DNA from: Fistulifera solaris
Taxonomy: Eukaryota; Bacillariophyta; Bacillariophyceae; Naviculales; Stauroneidaceae
Assembly (NCBI GenBank): GCA_030295235.1
Contig: AP026167.1
Span: 1 to 64,000 of the forward strand
Length of the DNA stretch: 64,000 nucleotides
Direction of reading: 5' to 3'
Part shown: one piece after another, positions 10,594 to 22,657 of the stretch
How positions within the stretch are numbered: the stretch's first letter is position 1
How the letters are laid out: each line of letters opens with the position of its first letter
Translations under genes and position numbers: made by a program
Notes under the pieces: generated by a model
Seen by the model: only the letters and a program-made list of their open reading frames with translations
What the model was told of the DNA's origin: nothing
Databases searched by the model: none

Positions 10594-10981
10594 CTTCGTT
10601 GCAGATGATAACAATGATCGCATTCATTCAAGTCGTTGCTGTAATTGTTGATGCGAAATAATGCGACCCCGCATCGCCGCGTTTTTTGACGTGACTGTGT
10701 ACCGGTACGATCCGGAAGTGGATCTGACGCCGTCAGACGTCAGCTAAGGACGACGACTCATGTAAGTAACTACTCCGTTTACTTATTACTTATTGAAAAT
10801 TGTCAAGTAGTTACAGCAGAAGACAACGACTCAATAAAATATGTCCCTATTGAAAGACCGTGGACCAAGGTCGACAAAAGCAATAGAGTGATTGCACAAG
10901 AATTGGGCTCCTATACGGTTACGCAATAACTACGTAATAAGCATTTCTCAGGCAGGAAGATACTTAAAAATGCATCTACTG
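10594..10981. other. Promoter-side spacer between two tandem WDL genes
   Basis: Holds the upstream region of the 8897-10593 gene and the 3' flank of the next gene, both on the minus strand. It contains TACTCCGTT near 10766, one base off the repeated TACTCCGTA element. No other feature seen. Confidence 0.4.
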
Positions 10982-12529
10982 TCATTCATCTTGCAGGGAA
11001 AAACGAGTCATTGACATTGAGGTTTGCAGGAACTCGCACAGCATGTCCGTGTGGTTCGATAGCAAAAGTGAGGTATACTGAACGTTTTGTGAAGCGCTTT
11101 CCGTCAATGCAGTTGCCACGAACACCAATCGAAGTACTTGAGTTTCTTCCAAAACTTTTGCTGAACCATTAAAAAAGGAATTGAGCGCGTATAGCTTGTC
11201 GATGCTCGACCCGTTACTAAATTTTCGACCATGATAATCACAAACGGTAATTCTGCGGTTACGCGAGAGTAGCCGCTCTAGTGAAGAATAGTCCCATTCT
11301 CGCGGATCTTCGGAATTGTCTTCTGCGTTGGAGTAATATCCAGGTGGGTATGTGTGCAAAACGACCGTACGCAGTCCAGGGTGCTCTTCCATAGCTTCAA
11401 AAACAGCTTCCATGCAAGCGTCCGTATCAAAAAAGAGACGGAATGTTTCCCATATTCAAATAAGATAGATTTGAATTGCCGTTGACTGCGTTTATTATTG
11501 CAGGAACCACAACCTGATCGGCATTTGAAACTCGACTAAGATGCCAGAAGATGTCTTTATCGAATAAGAAACTCAATCTTTCGAAATGACTCAATCCAGT
11601 TATTCGATTCAAGATTGATGCGAGAAGGAAATGCCAGGTAGTACCTTCAGCACTGATTTGTAGCTTGAGCTCTTTCATCACCATGTCGAGTGACTCAAAA
11701 TCTTCGGGACTGAGGTCTTTGGCTTTGATGGAATAAACTAAAGTGTTTACCTTGGCCGCAAACGGTAGTAAAGCCATTTCGTCGCTTAAAAGACCTAATC
11801 TGAGTTCATCGATGATGTAATCAAGCTTTAGTAGTCGCTCCAGATTCGATTGGCTCATTAGCAATGCATCTTTCAGACAATTAATATCAAGAGAGCCAAA
11901 GCTAGATTGTCGTTTCCCGAGTTCATCTACAAACGCCGTTCCATCATCTTTGATCCCCCGAGCTCTACGTTCCGATGTAAGCCTCAAGTTCAAAGGATGA
12001 GGCCGAGTTGCTAGGATAACCAGTTGTTGTGTAGTCAACCAACTCGCTGTAAAACTGACACTTCTTGTCGGATTTGAGTCAAGAATGTGAGCTAGCTGAG
12101 CTGTTGAAAGAGCCGCAAAACTAAAGTTGCGCCTTTCGTCGTGAGACAAATGACTTCCGGTAATCAGATTTTTCACTGAATCAGAATGCGGAAGAGACCA
12201 GAACCAGGTTACCGTCTCAGCGATTGTCACATCCGATGTGCCGTATATCGCGCAGTTGAGTCGACGCTGGCTAACTCTATCAATCAAAAACTAACATAAC
12301 GTGCTTCTTCAAACTGCAGAGAAGGTTTGTCGCACACGCAAATGACAGTCTCGTTATCGCGCCAGATTACAATGTCGCGATTCGTTACCCAGTCAAATTC
12401 TTCGAGATGTGTCGGTTCTCGCAGCAAACGAAACATTGGCAGGTAGTCGGCTCTGTAGCCCAACTTGAATCCTTTTTGCGTGAAGAGTCCTTCTCTCGGA
12501 ATGAGCTCTAATAGCGGATTGTCGTTCAT
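10982..12529 (-). CDS. WDL family protein, two frameshifts
   Basis: Starts MNDNPLLELIPREG at 12529; the same MND.PL opening is used by the plus-strand copies at 22658 and 26384. Motifs: MFRLLREPTHLEEFDW, IVIWRDNETVICVC, CAIYGTSDVTIAETVTWFW, LAHILDSNPTR, FGSLDINCL, LLPFAAKVNTL, GLSHFERLSF, ERLLSRNRRITVCD, NGSSIDKLYALNSFFNGS, TSLLLSNHTDMLCEFL. Two one-base losses break it, both in A runs: 12286-12290 (A5) and 11429-11434 (A6). There is no in-frame nonsense codon apart from those created by the shifts. The product ends shortly after the HTD block, without a basic tail. It may be intact in the living genome. Confidence 0.85.
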
Positions 12530-12648
12530 TTTTGATCAAGTTTAATGATAGTAAAGTATAACAATTCATTCTTTATTTTCAATGAGTCTTTTTATCGCAA
12601 TTATTTGCTGAGACAAATTGCTGCAAATACTTGTAATTGCGTACCAAG

Positions 12649-12657
12649 TACGGAGTA
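12649..12657. promoter_or_regulatory. TACGGAGTA element
   Basis: Exact copy of a 9-mer found five times in intergenic DNA here. It lies about 120 bp upstream of the minus-strand WDL start at 12529. A regulatory role is inferred only from recurrence. Confidence 0.35.
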
Positions 12658-12825
12658 AAATACAGCGGACAGCGGGCACCTCGTTCGTTTTCGACTCAAT
12701 TGAACTTCAGTCCCGTACTGTAAATTGTCGCCGGACCAGCCAGAACATGCTAACAGTAAATGTATCGGTGTTGTGATCCTAACCTTGCTGTATTAATGAA
12801 TTTAAGGGGTGATTGATTGCGAAGG

Positions 12826-13460
12826 AAAATGTTGAAGGAGATAGGAGACTGTCACTCTTTCACCCCGATCATCCACAACCTGGACATTCAGGTTACGAGT
12901 CAGCAAATCCCCCAGCGCCGAATAGTACGGTTTTCAGGTGACCTCATAATCATCAACTTCTGATTTGTCGACAGGAGGGAAAGGATGGAAAGTAATGACG
13001 CACAAGCTTTCTTGCTCTCCGAGAGCATGAAAAAGCTTGTCCAAGTGGGGACGGGTGTGTCAACTCGGAGTTGCTGTTTATTGAACGAACTAGTGCTTCT
13101 GCAGCAGACGTGGCGTCAATCTGCCGACTGCTACCTACCAGTGAAAGATTAACCCAGCCACCCGATGAAAGAGCGAACTCAGTAGACCACCTATATCATC
13201 TGCCTCTCCCAGACGTAGTGTCAACTTGAGATTTTCCGTGACAATGTGCAAAGAACATTAGTCGTCTGGTTGAATGTGATCAGCTTTTAATTGGTATTCG
13301 CGAGCGTTGACGTTAGTGGAGAAAGGCATCAGAACAAGTGTTTTGTCCAGGTTGCTGCAAGGGTAGTTTGCATGGTATTTTTCTTCAATGTAACCTTGTG
13401 AACGCGTTTCATCAAACTTTTCTTCCCCGCCATTCTGAATTTAACGTTTCTGTGATATGT
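12826..13460 (-). pseudogene. WDL relic (middle and LRR part)
   Basis: No long frame survives, but collinear family blocks can be read: NLDKTLVLMPFSTNVNAREY (LLPFSAKVNAL block, ~13350-13290), HIVTENLKLTLRLG (~13240), SLFHRVAGL, AEALVRSINSNSELTH (~13110), PHLDKLFHALGE (~13030) and KPYYSALGDLLTRNLNVQVV (~12920), then VDDRGERVT. The N-domain and the C-terminal HTD block are missing. This is an old copy that has lost both ends. Confidence 0.75.
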
Positions 13461-14195
13461 AGGAGACAAGGAAAGCTAATGAGATACTGCAACACTCAAT
13501 GGTGAAAGAGTACGAAGTGAATGCGAAGCAATGCGCAAATACAATGACAATGGTGCACTTCTTGCGTCGTTCTCGATTGCGCTTGTTAGTAAATGTATGA
13601 ATCGATTCTTTCAAGCAACAATAAACAATAAGGATACTACAAGATCTCAGTTCTTTCCTTTAACTTGATAAGCTGTGATGGTATTTTAGACGAGAAAGAA
13701 AATTTAGCCCCTTTCTGCTATGCTCTTAGATCTGTAAAATTCAGATAGTCAATTCTTTTCATAGATACACGCCCACTGTGTAGGCGCGAATCAAGCTGAC
13801 TGCATTTCAGTCATGAAGTCGAAGTTTTCGCATGCGCCGAACTGCGCATTTATTGTCTTGTTGCCACCACGGACCCACGGTTAGGGCTCTGAAGAAGATG
13901 TCGTACTATTGCAAAGCTTGCCGGGATGGAATCTATACCGGCTGCCACGACTTTGTTTCGCTCGCTACGCAGTATGTGAAGCGCAAAACCAAAATCCGCA
14001 GTCCTCACATTCTGCCAAGGGCTGAACAGAATAAGGCTTGACTGGGCTACACTTCACATAAATGGAATCTTTAAACTTTCATATGCATAGCTCTCATTCT
14101 TCATAGTAATTTTCCATCGCGTGAAAGCAAAGTAAATCTTTCTCATGGGTAATCAACCTGCTTGTTCCGTAGCTTAGTAGATTGTCAGCTGCTAT
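13461..14195. other. Spacer, no supported gene
   Basis: AT-rich. A 69-codon plus-strand frame at 13832-14041 contains YYCKACRDGIYTGCHDF but has no partner evidence, and I do not call it a gene. Confidence 0.4.
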
Positions 14196-15895
14196 TCACA
14201 GCAAACTTAAATGCTGTCTTTTGCGTTTCCGGCGGTCGGTTCCCTGAAGAGAAGCAACCAAAGCAGCCATATCTGTTTCCTCGACCACCGGTCCGGCAGC
14301 ATCAACATCGCTATCATCACCTAGAAAAGCACCGTCAAGTAGCTCGCAGCATGTCGGTGTGAAATGCCATTAACTGTGCGGAGTACTGGTAATCTGCCGA
14401 GGCGAAATCTATCAAGGCCGTTGCTACCAGCAACGGTCGAACAGATGTAGGCTCTTCGCAATCTTTGTGAATCGGGTATAGAAGTAGTTTCGGCGATAGA
14501 TTTCGTCCAATGGGTGTCCCATTTGTGATCCTATTGTCGTAACAACCCAAAAAGATGAGGTTGCGGTTTCGGGAAAGCAACCGCTCCAGCATAGAATAGT
14601 ACGGTTTGCATAGCCTTTCAAAATCAACATCTTGGTTAAGAGTATGATACACAGGAGGAAACGGAAACAACCTCACTGTGTGTAGCATTCCGTGTTCTTC
14701 GATGGCCTGAAGCAACTCCTTCACTTGGGTGTCAAATTCAAGCTCAAATGAGTTAGTGCAGGGTTGCCGTTGATTGCTCTGATGAGTGCTTGCACAATAG
14801 ATGCCGCCGCTGTGGAGTCTACTCGCCGAGTATCGATCTACGGATATCCCCAATCTCTTCAAATGTCGCGAATTGCGTCACCCTGTTGCAGAATGAAATC
14901 AGTAACGCCTCCAGATGATCCGACGAATCCACCTGGAACTTGATGCTGAGATCTTGCATAGGAACATTTAGGGTGTCCAAATCATTTGGCCTAATCCAGT
15001 TAGCATGCACCCGGTAGTCCAGTGCATTCGCCTTCGTGGAGAAGGGAAGAAATAAGTCTTCCGGGTAGAGAAGCCCAATTGTAAGCGTGTTGAACATGTC
15101 CTCATGGTTGACAATCCGTTCGAGGTTTGCGCGGCTTAAAGACATCTTATCGAAGCTATCGTCACCCACAGTGAGAGACCCAAATCGCGATTGGCGTGTC
15201 TGTAGATGGTCAAGGAACTGGGAAACATCATCTTTAGGACCGATACCAGTCCAGCCTTGACGTACTTTACCGAATTTCAAATTCAGAGGAAACGGTTGTG
15301 TCGCCAAAATCCTGGCTTGCTCTGGACTCCAGCAACCAATTTCGAGCTCAAGTTGCCGCTTCGGGCTGGACTGTAGTATGCGAATTAACTGATCCTCTCG
15401 TAGGGCAGCGAAATCAACGATGAATGGAAGATTGTGTTTATCATCCAGCAGGCACTTGTTGAATCGCAGAGATGCTTCAGCATGTTTCGGATGCTTGAAA
15501 GAGCAGAAAAAAGTCGCCGTCTCTAAAATAGCAGCGTCTGTTTTACCAGAAACCCCGAAATCCAAGTAAGATTAATGGTCGTAGTAAGCTTCGCCCAAGA
15601 AGACTGAAAAGGCAAAGGTGCGTCTCGTGACGCAAAATTCTCTTCGATAATCATCCGTAACGAAAGTTAATGTTTCATTTTCGCGCCAGATGATCATGTC
15701 AGGGTGTTCACGATTCAAGTGTTCGCGCCATTCTATTTCCCCTAGACTTTTCGGTTCTCGAGTAAAGGTGTAAACAGGTCCGTAATCGTCTCCAAGAAGT
15801 TCAACAGCGAACTCCTTTTGTCTCTCGGTGAGCTCTTCATCAGGAATGAGAACCAAAAGGGCTTTCTTGTCGACTGTTTGCTGCTGCGCTTCCAT
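14196..15895 (-). pseudogene. WDL family pseudogene, full length
   Basis: Starts MEAQQQTVDKKALLVLIPDE at 15895. N-domain: YTFTREPKSLGEIEW, MIIWRENETLTFV. An in-frame TAA at 15572-15574 separates it from GKTDAAILETATFFCSF, which is in the same frame. Middle: FAALREDQLIRILQSSPKR, GCWSPEQARILATQPFPL, FGSLTVGDDSFDKM, LFLPFSTKANALDY. Around 14880-14820 the frame changes at least twice; pieces RHLKRLGISVDRYS and STAAASIVQALIRAINGNP are still readable. C-terminal part: LERLLSRNRNL, NRITNGTPI, YQYSAQLMAFHTDML. The tail, in a third frame, reads DRRKRKRQHLSLL and stops at 14196. It is closest to the intact 47003 gene (REDQLIRILQSxPKRQLELEIG). Confidence 0.85.
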
Positions 15896-16375
15896 TTATC
15901 ACTGAATTGGCTGCAATTGTTGTTAATTAATATACCCAGTCGGGAAGAACTCCTATTAGTTTATTAATGAAAGAACAATAACTGCAACCGCCGGCAACGA
16001 GATGTCATCATGATGATGTGATGTGACACGAAAGATACACGAGTATTTTTGTCAAAACCGATCAGACGAGATAACTATCTCTATTATACAGAGTGTAGAT
16101 CATGTGTACCTGGTAGAGATCATAAAGCAGAGCTGAGGGACCCTTTTGCGACCGAATGCATGTCCATAGCACGTCGATGAATGAATAGGGATCCAAATGG
16201 AAAATGCCTCGCCCCTAGTCATGATCTGCAACCCTTTGATGTTATATGCAGCCAAGTCCACGGAGCTAAGAAATTAAAACTGAATGCAGCTTTAAAAAGC
16301 TAGGCGTCATACCAGGTGATTGATTAGATCCCACGTACACCTGTTACTTTTAGATACGAAACCATGCACTTTGCG
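15896..16375. other. Spacer with one TACCTGGTA site
   Basis: Upstream region of the 14196-15895 locus. It holds the palindromic 9-mer at 16107-16115 and a near copy (ATACCAGGTG) around 16310. No gene seen. Confidence 0.4.
16107..16115. promoter_or_regulatory. TACCTGGTA palindromic element
   Basis: One of nine exact occurrences of TACCTGGTA or its complement found by eye, all outside coding sequence. It lies about 210 bp upstream of the WDL start at 15895. Confidence 0.4.
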
Positions 16376-17480
16376 TCAAAGTTCACTCTCTTTGCGTTTC
16401 GGGCGACCATTTGCTTGATGAAGCACATCACCAGCACGCACGTCTGTTTCCACGATCACTAATTCTGCAGCAGTAGTTTCGTTATTGCCATCTGAAGTGA
16501 CATTATCTAAAAGCTCACACAGCATGTCAGTGTGCTATGTCATCAACCGCACGGTGTATTGAAAATCTGCCGAAGCGCATTGTGCCAAGGCAGTTGCTAC
16601 CATCAGCGGTCGAACAGATGTAGGGTCCTCCACAATCTTGGTGAATCGCGTACAGATGTAGTTCTTAACATAAATCTCGTCGATAGTGGTGCCATTATTT
16701 GTGATCTTCGTGTCAAAAACATCCAGGACCAATAGGAGTGTATTGCAATCAAGCAATTACTCCAACATATAACAGTACGGCTTACTCAACCTTTTAACTT
16801 CATCATCATCGATTCGAAGCTGATTCAGAGGGGGAAAGGTTCCAACCTAAGTATGCGTAGCCCTTTATGTTCTCCAATGGCCTGAATCAACTCCACGATG
16901 TTAGAACCCAGCGCAAAAAACAATCAGACTCAAATGTCTCATCGGAGGATTGCCGTTGAGTGCCCTGATTATCCCTTGCATCATCGTTGATGCCGTTGTT
17001 TCACTCATTCGCTGACTGACATGCTCTAGTGATATTTCCAATTTTTCGAAATGCCCCAACTGCGTGACTCTATTGCAAAATGAAATCAGTAGCTCCTCCA
17101 AATGGTCTGCTGTGTCTACTCGAAAGGTAATGCTGAGATCTTTCATAGAAAGTTTCAGTGCGTCAAAGGTTTGCGGTGTAAGCCAGTTGGCATGAACCTG
17201 GTAATCGAGTGCATCCGCTTTAGCGAAGAATGGACGAAGCATGCAATCACTATAAATCAACCTAATTGTGAGCTTATCGAAAGTTTCCTTCAGGTTGATG
17301 ATCCGTTCAAAATTATCACGACAAACGACATACGTAGTACTATAATGAAATGACCATCGTCAACGGCGAGAGACCCAAAGCGTGACTGTCGTCTTTCTAG
17401 ATGATTGATGAACTCGGTCCCGTCATCTTTAGCGCCCACACCGGTCCAGGTCCAGCCCTCATACGCCCATTAACCAAACT
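16376..17480 (-). pseudogene. WDL pseudogene, 5'-truncated
   Basis: The readable part begins near 17475 with GWTWTGVGAKDDGTEFINHL and RRQSRFGSL, so the N-domain and the NP.R block are missing. Then FFAKADALDYQVHANWLTPQ, MKDLSITFRVDTADHLEELL, CNRVTQLGHFEKLEISLEH and IIRALNGNPPMRHL (17260-16901). The ERLLSRNR block is damaged (MLE stop LLDCNTLLLVLDVF). C-terminal part: NGTTIDEIYVKNYICTRFTK, VRPLMVATALAQCASADFQY, then a frame change to HTDMLCELLDNVTSDG. The tail reads GRPKRKESEL, stopping at 16376. Sister of the 14196 copy. Confidence 0.8.
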
Positions 17481-17751
17481 TCAGGAGTGACCTGCTCGTG
17501 AAAAAACTCAATTGCAGTCCCGGGTAAAGTTCATCAACCTACAATTCTTTATCTGAACGTAATTCCGAGAATGCTATGCGTACTTTGTATGGAAATAAAA
17601 AAATCACAATATGTAAGTGATAAAAAATTCTTTTCGTCGTTGATGATGATCTGGACCGGGAAACTGCATAAGTAGCCCATCATGCGATCACTGGGCCAAG
17701 AAATATAGAAATGAGACGTGAAGCGAGACACCAGTGAAACAATAGCATGAT

Positions 17752-19296
17752 TTAACTTGTGCCATCGACCATTTCGAATAGCAAGTCCGTGTAAATTGAG
17801 AGTAAAAGTCCCAAATATTGGAAGTTTGCAAAGGCCCTTTCCGTTAGCACTCTCCCAACCAGCAAATGCCGCACTTCGTCCGATTCTTGAATCAATTTCT
17901 CTGACCCACTATAAAAATGATTCAAAGCATACAATTTTTCAATGGTGGTTCCATTCGATATCTTCTCGTCCGTCGAGTCAAGTACGACGAGGTTGCGGTT
18001 CCTCGAAAGCAATCGCTCCAACGCAGCATAGTATGGTTTACAAAAATGTCCATACTCATCTTCCGTCATCCCGTCCAAGATATTAGGAATATATGGTTCC
18101 AAGTTTATGACGCGTAACGCTTCGTGCTTCTCGAACGAATGAAAGATAGCGTCGGAATGGGGACCCTGGGAAAATAAGACTCCAAGGTCACCCAATGCCA
18201 GATGTGTCAATCGAGGATTATTGTTAATTGCATGAATCAGTGCTTGAACCACAGATTCGGTGTCATTCATCATTCCACGTTCTTTTAGCGAAATGCCCAA
18301 GTGTTCAAAATGACCTAGTTGGGCGATTCGGAGGAAGAAGGCAACGAAGAGCACACCCGCGTCATCGTCTTGTCTGAACGAAGAAATGGATAGATGGATG
18401 CGTTTCATCGCAATGTCGAGTGAGTCGAAATCATTCGGCTGCATTGCGGAGTGAGTTATTGTATAATTGAGTGCCTTTGCCTTGGCAGAGAAGGGAAGAA
18501 GGCCCAGTTCTTCATTCAAAATACCCAGCGTGAGCTTCTCTAGCAAATCCAATTTAATAAGCTCTTCAGTGAAAGCGCGATCGATAAAAGTATTGTTACC
18601 TCGAGAGAGATCCAGAGAAAGAGACCCAAACGAAGATTGGCGGTTCGCAATAGTCTCTATTAAATAACCACCGTCATCTTTCGAATAATCGTCCCACTGA
18701 ATGTCTCCGGCCATGATCAAGTGCATCGGAAAAGACCGTGACGCTAGAATAACAGCTTGTTCGGGAGTCCACGTTCCCGGTTCAAACTGGAGTTGTCGTC
18801 TCGGATTTGCTTCAAGTATCTGAATCAGCTGATCGGCTTGAAGGCAAGCAAAATCGAATTTGCATTTGGCCTCAAAGTCAGGGGAGATGAATGCATGCGC
18901 TGATCCGCAGCGCCGCTTGTGCATGTTCCGGATGTTTCAGTGACCAAAAGAAACTCATCGTCTCGGCAATCGCGGCGTCGTTCGTTCCGTAAATGACGCA
19001 ATTCAGATTCACTTTTCCGACATTATCGAGTTGAAAGAAAACGTTTCGTCCTCGAATCTCAGGTCCCCAGTACGGCCCATAGATGACACAAATAAAAGTC
19101 TCATTTTCACGCCAAATAGCGTGATAACGGTAATTTTCCCAGTCAAATTCGTCGAGACGAGTCGGCTCGCGCAAAAATCGGTATGTGGGTGTATAGCCGT
19201 TTAGCAACGCGCGATGCAGTTCTTTTGTCTCTTCGACAACTTATCTCTTGGAAGGAGCTCCAACAGCCCGTCCTTTTTTTGCTGTTGCGACGCCAT
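17752..19296 (-). pseudogene. WDL family gene with two frame changes
   Basis: Starts MASQQQKKDGLLELLPRDKL at 19296. One base appears lost near 19208, after which TYRFLREPTRLDEFDW, HAIWRENETFICV and CVIYGTNDAAIAETMSFFWS follow. A second change near 18895 has the opposite sign (one extra base or two lost), next to CTCCCCTGAC. From there 380 residues are open: CLQADQLIQILEANPRRQL, TWTPEQAVILASRSFPM, NRQSSFGSLSLDL, LGLLPFSAKAKALNY, AQLGHFEHLGISL, ERLLSRNRNLVVLD, NGTTIEKLYALNHFYSGS, QYLGLLLSIYTDLLFEMVDG. It ends at 17752 without a basic tail. The opposite-sign second shift makes this one less easily explained by simple base dropout. Confidence 0.8.
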
Positions 19297-19669
19297 CTTA
19301 AAAGCTAGTTCTTCTCTCTGTGGAGGAAGAATTGAATGACAAAGAATGATTATTTCATCATCTTTATGATGACAATTGATGAAGAAAACGACTAGAAAAC
19401 GACAAGACTTAATGAATGAATGAGCGTACTAGGTACCTGGTACCGGTACCGGTAAGGCACATCTGCTTACAAGTATATTGATGTTTCTCTTCCGCCTATA
19501 TCCCGAAAGTGTACTCGTTGACGTGACCCCGACGCCGTTTTGCAGTTTGTACTTCACTATCCGCGCAGATCCGCGATTTAATCACAGCTACAAACCTAAA
19601 GGGAACCTGCAAAGTCAGGATCTTGGTGTTTAGCAAGGTAAAGCTACGAAACGAAATAATAACAAGCTT
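19297..19669. other. Spacer with TACCTGGTA site
   Basis: Upstream region of the 17752-19296 gene. At 19434-19442 the 9-mer TACCTGGTA runs into CCGGTACCGGTA, giving a dense cluster of overlapping palindromes (19432-19456). No gene seen. Confidence 0.4.
19434..19442. promoter_or_regulatory. TACCTGGTA element in palindrome cluster
   Basis: Exact 9-mer, immediately followed by CCGGTACCGGTA, itself palindromic. It sits about 140 bp upstream of the minus-strand ATG at 19296. Confidence 0.4.
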
Positions 19670-20410
19670 TTAGTTAGATTCAATGTAGATAAATACGGAA
19701 TGAACGAGAGTTTTCATATTGAACTCTTGTCCATGTCTTACTGTTCTCGTTTTCCGCTTCAAACTTGCACTAGTAAGACCTGGACCATTGAAGGCATGCA
19801 AATTGGATTCCTCTAATACGAAGCCTGCAGCATAAGTCCCTTCCTTGTCTAGATTTAAATCAGTAAACAGCTCTGTGCCGGTGTGATCTGCAACTAAGAG
19901 CCCTTTGTATTGGAAGTCTGCCGATGCACTTTCTGTCAAAGCTAGTCCGAATAATGGTAGTAGCATTTCTTCCGACTTCTGATTCTTTAATTAGCCCCAC
20001 CGATCCATGATAGATCTTATTCGAAGCATAGATTTTGTCAATGGTGGTCCCATTAGTGATCAACCTGTCCATAAACCGAGAACGGTAAGGTTGCGGTTTC
20101 GCGTAATTAATCTCTCAAGCGCAGAATAGTAAGGCTGAGATTGAATCTCATACTCCTCACTTTCGGGAATAGCATCGACTTCTGGATAGCTATCCAAGTT
20201 AATGGTACGCAGTCCATCGCGTTTTGCCGCGAGAGTTCACCACTTCGATATTCCGATTGCGCGAGAGTAACCATTCTAATGCAGAGTAATCACCTAGACT
20301 TGCATACTTTGGTGGGTATTGAACACAAAGTGTGCGAAGAAGCCCGGTATTCTCTTCCAGTGCCTGAAAAATATTCTCCAAATGTGGTTCAAATCGACGA
20401 CTTACCATTA
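19670..20410 (-). pseudogene. WDL mosaic of two C-terminal fragments
   Basis: Reading 5' to 3' on the minus strand, 20408-20230 gives ENIFQALEENTGLLRTLCV and ALEWLLSRNRNIEVVNSRG. Near 20215 the sequence jumps back to an equivalent earlier segment of another copy: DGLRTINLDSYPEVDAI, YYSALERLITRNRNLTVLG. It then continues LITNGTTIDKIYASNKIYHG, ALTESASADFQYKGLLVADH and a tail with SLKRKTRTVRHGQEF. The RNR block therefore occurs twice in tandem from two paralogues, the signature of unequal recombination. No N-domain or middle is present. Confidence 0.75.
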
Positions 20411-20511
20411 ATTGAAGGTCGAATTAATAGGGTCCTGTGCTCAAGAATCTGATCCCCACAAAGAAGATACGAACCATGCAAAAGCTGTATCTAGCGTCCT
20501 TTGTACTCTCA

Positions 20512-21013
20512 CTACTCTTCGACGAAAAAGATGTGGCGACTCTTGTTCAAATTGTTGAAGAATAACCTGGTAAAGTCCAATACTTTATCGATATCGAGCC
20601 ACTTCTTGCTGGAAATGTAGTCTCTATCAATACATAGCAAAAAGACCCCTATCATGTGGCTCAAAATTCTCCGCTTTATGGGAAAATCGGATGATTTGAA
20701 TCTGCCCGCGGTCTCACTCCCTGGTTTGCGTCGACGCAAATAATTGGCTTTTGCGTTTATGAACTCCAGTAAAATGGACCCAACCGCAGCAAAGTTTACA
20801 GGAAGATCCATAGAAAAGCACGTGCTAAAGCGTCACTTCCAAATTCCAGCTAGAACATCGGAGCGCCTTTTCGTTGTTATACTCTCAACGTCTGGATTCT
20901 CCGAACGGTTGCTTCGCTGATTAAGTTTCAGCTCATTTAACAATCTGAATTCGTTTAATACAATGCAGCGATACAAATTGCTATACTCTTCGGGAAGTAT
21001 GTCGTCCATCGTT
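20512..21013 (-). other. Possible small unrecognised protein gene, interrupted
   Basis: A minus-strand frame from about 21013 reads MDDILPEEYSNLYRC...FRLLNELKLNQRS, reaches a stop near 20840, and is followed by a 99-codon frame (20811-20512) containing FAAVGSILLEFINAKANYLR, SHMIGVFLLCIDRDY and VLDFTRLFFNNLNKSRHIFF. The pieces could be one protein of about 165 residues. FINAKANYL weakly recalls the WDL FINANP.LT.L block, so a very diverged relic is also possible. I cannot name it. Confidence 0.3.
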
Positions 21014-21389
21014 CTGGCAAGGTTAACAGATGTTAAGCATTCCTGATGAGGAGCAATACAACGTACGGCGCAATGTCACCCTTTACCTCTTGCTACCGCC
21101 AGGCCCAATAACGAAATTGATCGAGAACTCATCTAACTTTACCGAACGCTCACGAGCGAAGAGATTAGCTCATCTAGGATTCATTCCAAACGCCATCCAG
21201 AAAGTTTCGCAGCAAACTCCCTTGTCCGGTTTTTTCTTCTCCCCATACGGCTTTGATATCCTTATAAATCATGTCCAAATTCGTCAAAAATGAATATTTA
21301 ATTTCGGATCACGAAGCCGAAGTCCGTTGTACAAGTGTAGTGCCGCCTTAACTGGCCTATTGAATCGATAGTCGCTGTTCCTAGAGGCA

Positions 21390-21921
21390 CGTTGCGTACA
21401 AAAGATATCGCCCTCCAATAAGTGGGGACCACAATCCAAGGAGCTCCACCTGGAGTGAGTACGCTCCGTCCTTCAAGTTATGGTAGAATGGGCCGGGATT
21501 GGCAAACTGCTGAAGGCTACAAAACATATTGACATTGGCGTAAAAAAACAGGAGAATTCTTGGGTGATTTGTTTCGATCCGCTGCCACCCGCATCTGCTC
21601 AAACAGCAAATTGTAGGAGCGCTTGGCTGATCCAGCAACACGAGCCAGATTGCCGTCTTTTTGCAGTACGAAAATTGACTTCGGTTTCTCCATATATAGC
21701 ACAATACAAATAATCTTTCTGGTCATGATTCGATAGCAGCAAGAGCAAATGGCGTTCCGAAAAATGGTTCGCAATGATTGTTGCTTAAAAAATTGATTGA
21801 ACCATTCTCGCCAAATGCAACTATCTAAATAGTTTTGACAGTCCAGAAATTCGTACAGGGGAGCTGCAGAATAATCGTCCCCGTTGTCGGCCAACGAAAG
21901 TGGCATTTGTCCCGACGACAT
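21390..21921 (-). pseudogene. Very old WDL relic (N-domain to NP.R block)
   Basis: Weak but ordered similarity: APLYEFLDCQNYLDSCIWRE matches the family Y.F.REP..LDE..W block at about 21850, and SLQVELLGLWSPLIGGRYLL (about 21450) matches ..LE.G.WSPEQ..ILAT. No functional frame remains. It is among the most decayed copies in the window. Confidence 0.45.
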
Positions 21922-21925
21922 GCGT

Positions 21926-22440
21926 TCACGGAGAATGAGCTGCAGTAAGAGACTGCGATCGTTCGGCTCTTCTTCTTCTGCTATGTTTTGCGTGAGATTA
22001 ACGGCAAGAGTCGTTACGAGATTTCAACGATAAACGAGAAGAAATATGATGCAAAACTCGAGCAATGCAAGGAAAAGAAAGAACAGTGAGTCGTCGCTGA
22101 ACTAAAAAGAAACCGAAGTTTCCTAGTCGAGTAATATCGTCATCAAGACATCCCTCATATTCCAAGACATCGATATTCCGGGGACAAGATAATACTCCGT
22201 ATTCTTTTATTCTCTTCAAGTGAAATGATTGTACGACTAGAATCATCATAACGACATTCATCGGCACATCGACGCGTAACGGCCGATCTGTGATTTTCGT
22301 GTTCCTGTTTTCGCGGGCTTTTTACTATACCGTAGGTAGTAGTCTTGAGGGTCGCTGATTGCTCGATTTCGTTTTTACGTAGTCTCCATGACTGAAGCTG
22401 TGGGTCGTGAATATGTTCATCTCACACTTTGAAAGTATAG
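21926..22440. other. Spacer, one TACTCCGTA site
   Basis: No gene supported; an 89-codon minus-strand frame at 21998-22267 has no recognisable motif. TACTCCGTA is at 22193-22201. Confidence 0.4.
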
Positions 22441-22657
22441 TGCACCTATCTAGTACTGGACTGAGTGTTAACATTATTTTTAATTAGGAAACGCGAAAGG
22501 ATCTTCAAAACGCCGCAAGCCGCAAGCCGCAAACGAAATTACATAGTCACACCCGTTTTCACGATGAATAACAACGAATGAGCCTACTGTGACTATTAAT
22601 TTTCGTTTTTGAGATTTACTATCCTTCTTTTACTTTTCAATTAAAACCGAGGAATAG
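22441..22657 (+). promoter_or_regulatory. Duplicated upstream region of a WDL copy
   Basis: Matches 26245-26383 upstream of the plus-strand copy at 26384: AAACGCGAAAGGATCTTCAAA versus AAACGTGAAAAGATCTTCAAA (split here for length), then CTATCCTTCTTTTACTTTTCAA versus CTATCCCTCCTTTACTTTTCAA just before the ATG. The two loci were therefore duplicated together with their 5' flanks. Confidence 0.65.

Noticed and set aside
10330-12300. Intron at the N-domain break of the WDL genes
   Set aside because: The intact copy has no intron there, and the sequences on each side abut with only one base missing, so no intron fits.
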